DNA of 32,544 nt from Thermotalea metallivorans (lineage in GTDB: Bacteria; Bacillota; Clostridia; Peptostreptococcales; Thermotaleaceae), in NCBI RefSeq assembly GCF_001562415.1, contig NZ_LOEE01000014.1, forward strand, positions 1-32,544. The letters run 5' to 3'. Each line of letters opens with the position of its first letter. The stretch's first letter is position 1. The translations under genes were made by a program, and so were the position numbers. The notes beneath the pieces were generated by a model that worked only from the letters and a program-made list of their open reading frames with translations, had not been told where the DNA came from and did not search any database. Positions 32,544 to 32,544 of the stretch are shown one piece after another.

Positions 32544-32544
32544 A

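Overview
The window reads as low-GC DNA from an anaerobic, probably spore-forming member of the Clostridia. Reasons are the AT-rich base composition, strong GGAGG-type ribosome binding sites, many short hairpins followed by T-runs, SLH-domain surface proteins, a 2-hydroxyacyl-CoA dehydratase/activator pair and radical SAM enzymes. No tRNA, rRNA or CRISPR array was seen. The genus cannot be fixed from the sequence alone.

Left part (1-4070): a two-gene leftward operon with its own sigma-A promoter encodes a spore-photoproduct-lyase-like radical SAM protein and a protein that resembles the isocyanide synthase (DIT1/PvcA) superfamily. A hairpin and two short open frames lie upstream, then a decayed DUF6431-like mobile-element gene.

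Middle (4071-23396): mostly ordinary chromosomal genes. They are an ABC exporter; an orphan PAS histidine kinase with a tiny gene behind it; a TetR-controlled ABC-2 export operon (TetR, ATPase, two permeases, small membrane protein) with three tandem operators right after its promoter; an SLH-anchored GH18 glycosidase; small membrane proteins; an M15 peptidase lipoprotein; two uncharacterised proteins; ilvE; a metallo-beta-lactamase-fold hydrolase; an M24 peptidase; and an HtrA protease.

Queuosine operon (23535-27281): an extended -10 promoter, a preQ1-I-like riboswitch with tandem terminators, then five tightly packed genes: an HgdB-like iron-sulfur protein, its HgdC-like ATP-dependent activator, queC, queD and queE. 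There is no queF. The HgdB/HgdC pair sits where a preQ0-to-preQ1 reductase is needed, so an ATP-driven iron-sulfur replacement of QueF is the most attractive hypothesis in the window.

Right part (27356-32544): an accessory region with a decayed MazF-type toxin and antitoxin remnant, a decayed transposase, and a compact split-sigma-factor locus (SigO-like sigma, YvrJ, RsoA-like subunit). That locus is divergent from an unknown 138-residue protein. Three copies of the motif GGTTGA-N16/17-CCGTTWTATWTAG, two facing the sigma gene and one facing the 138-residue gene, look like the cognate promoters. An IS21-like mini-element, an internally deleted IS with 13-bp inverted repeats, and a partial gene at the edge complete the window.
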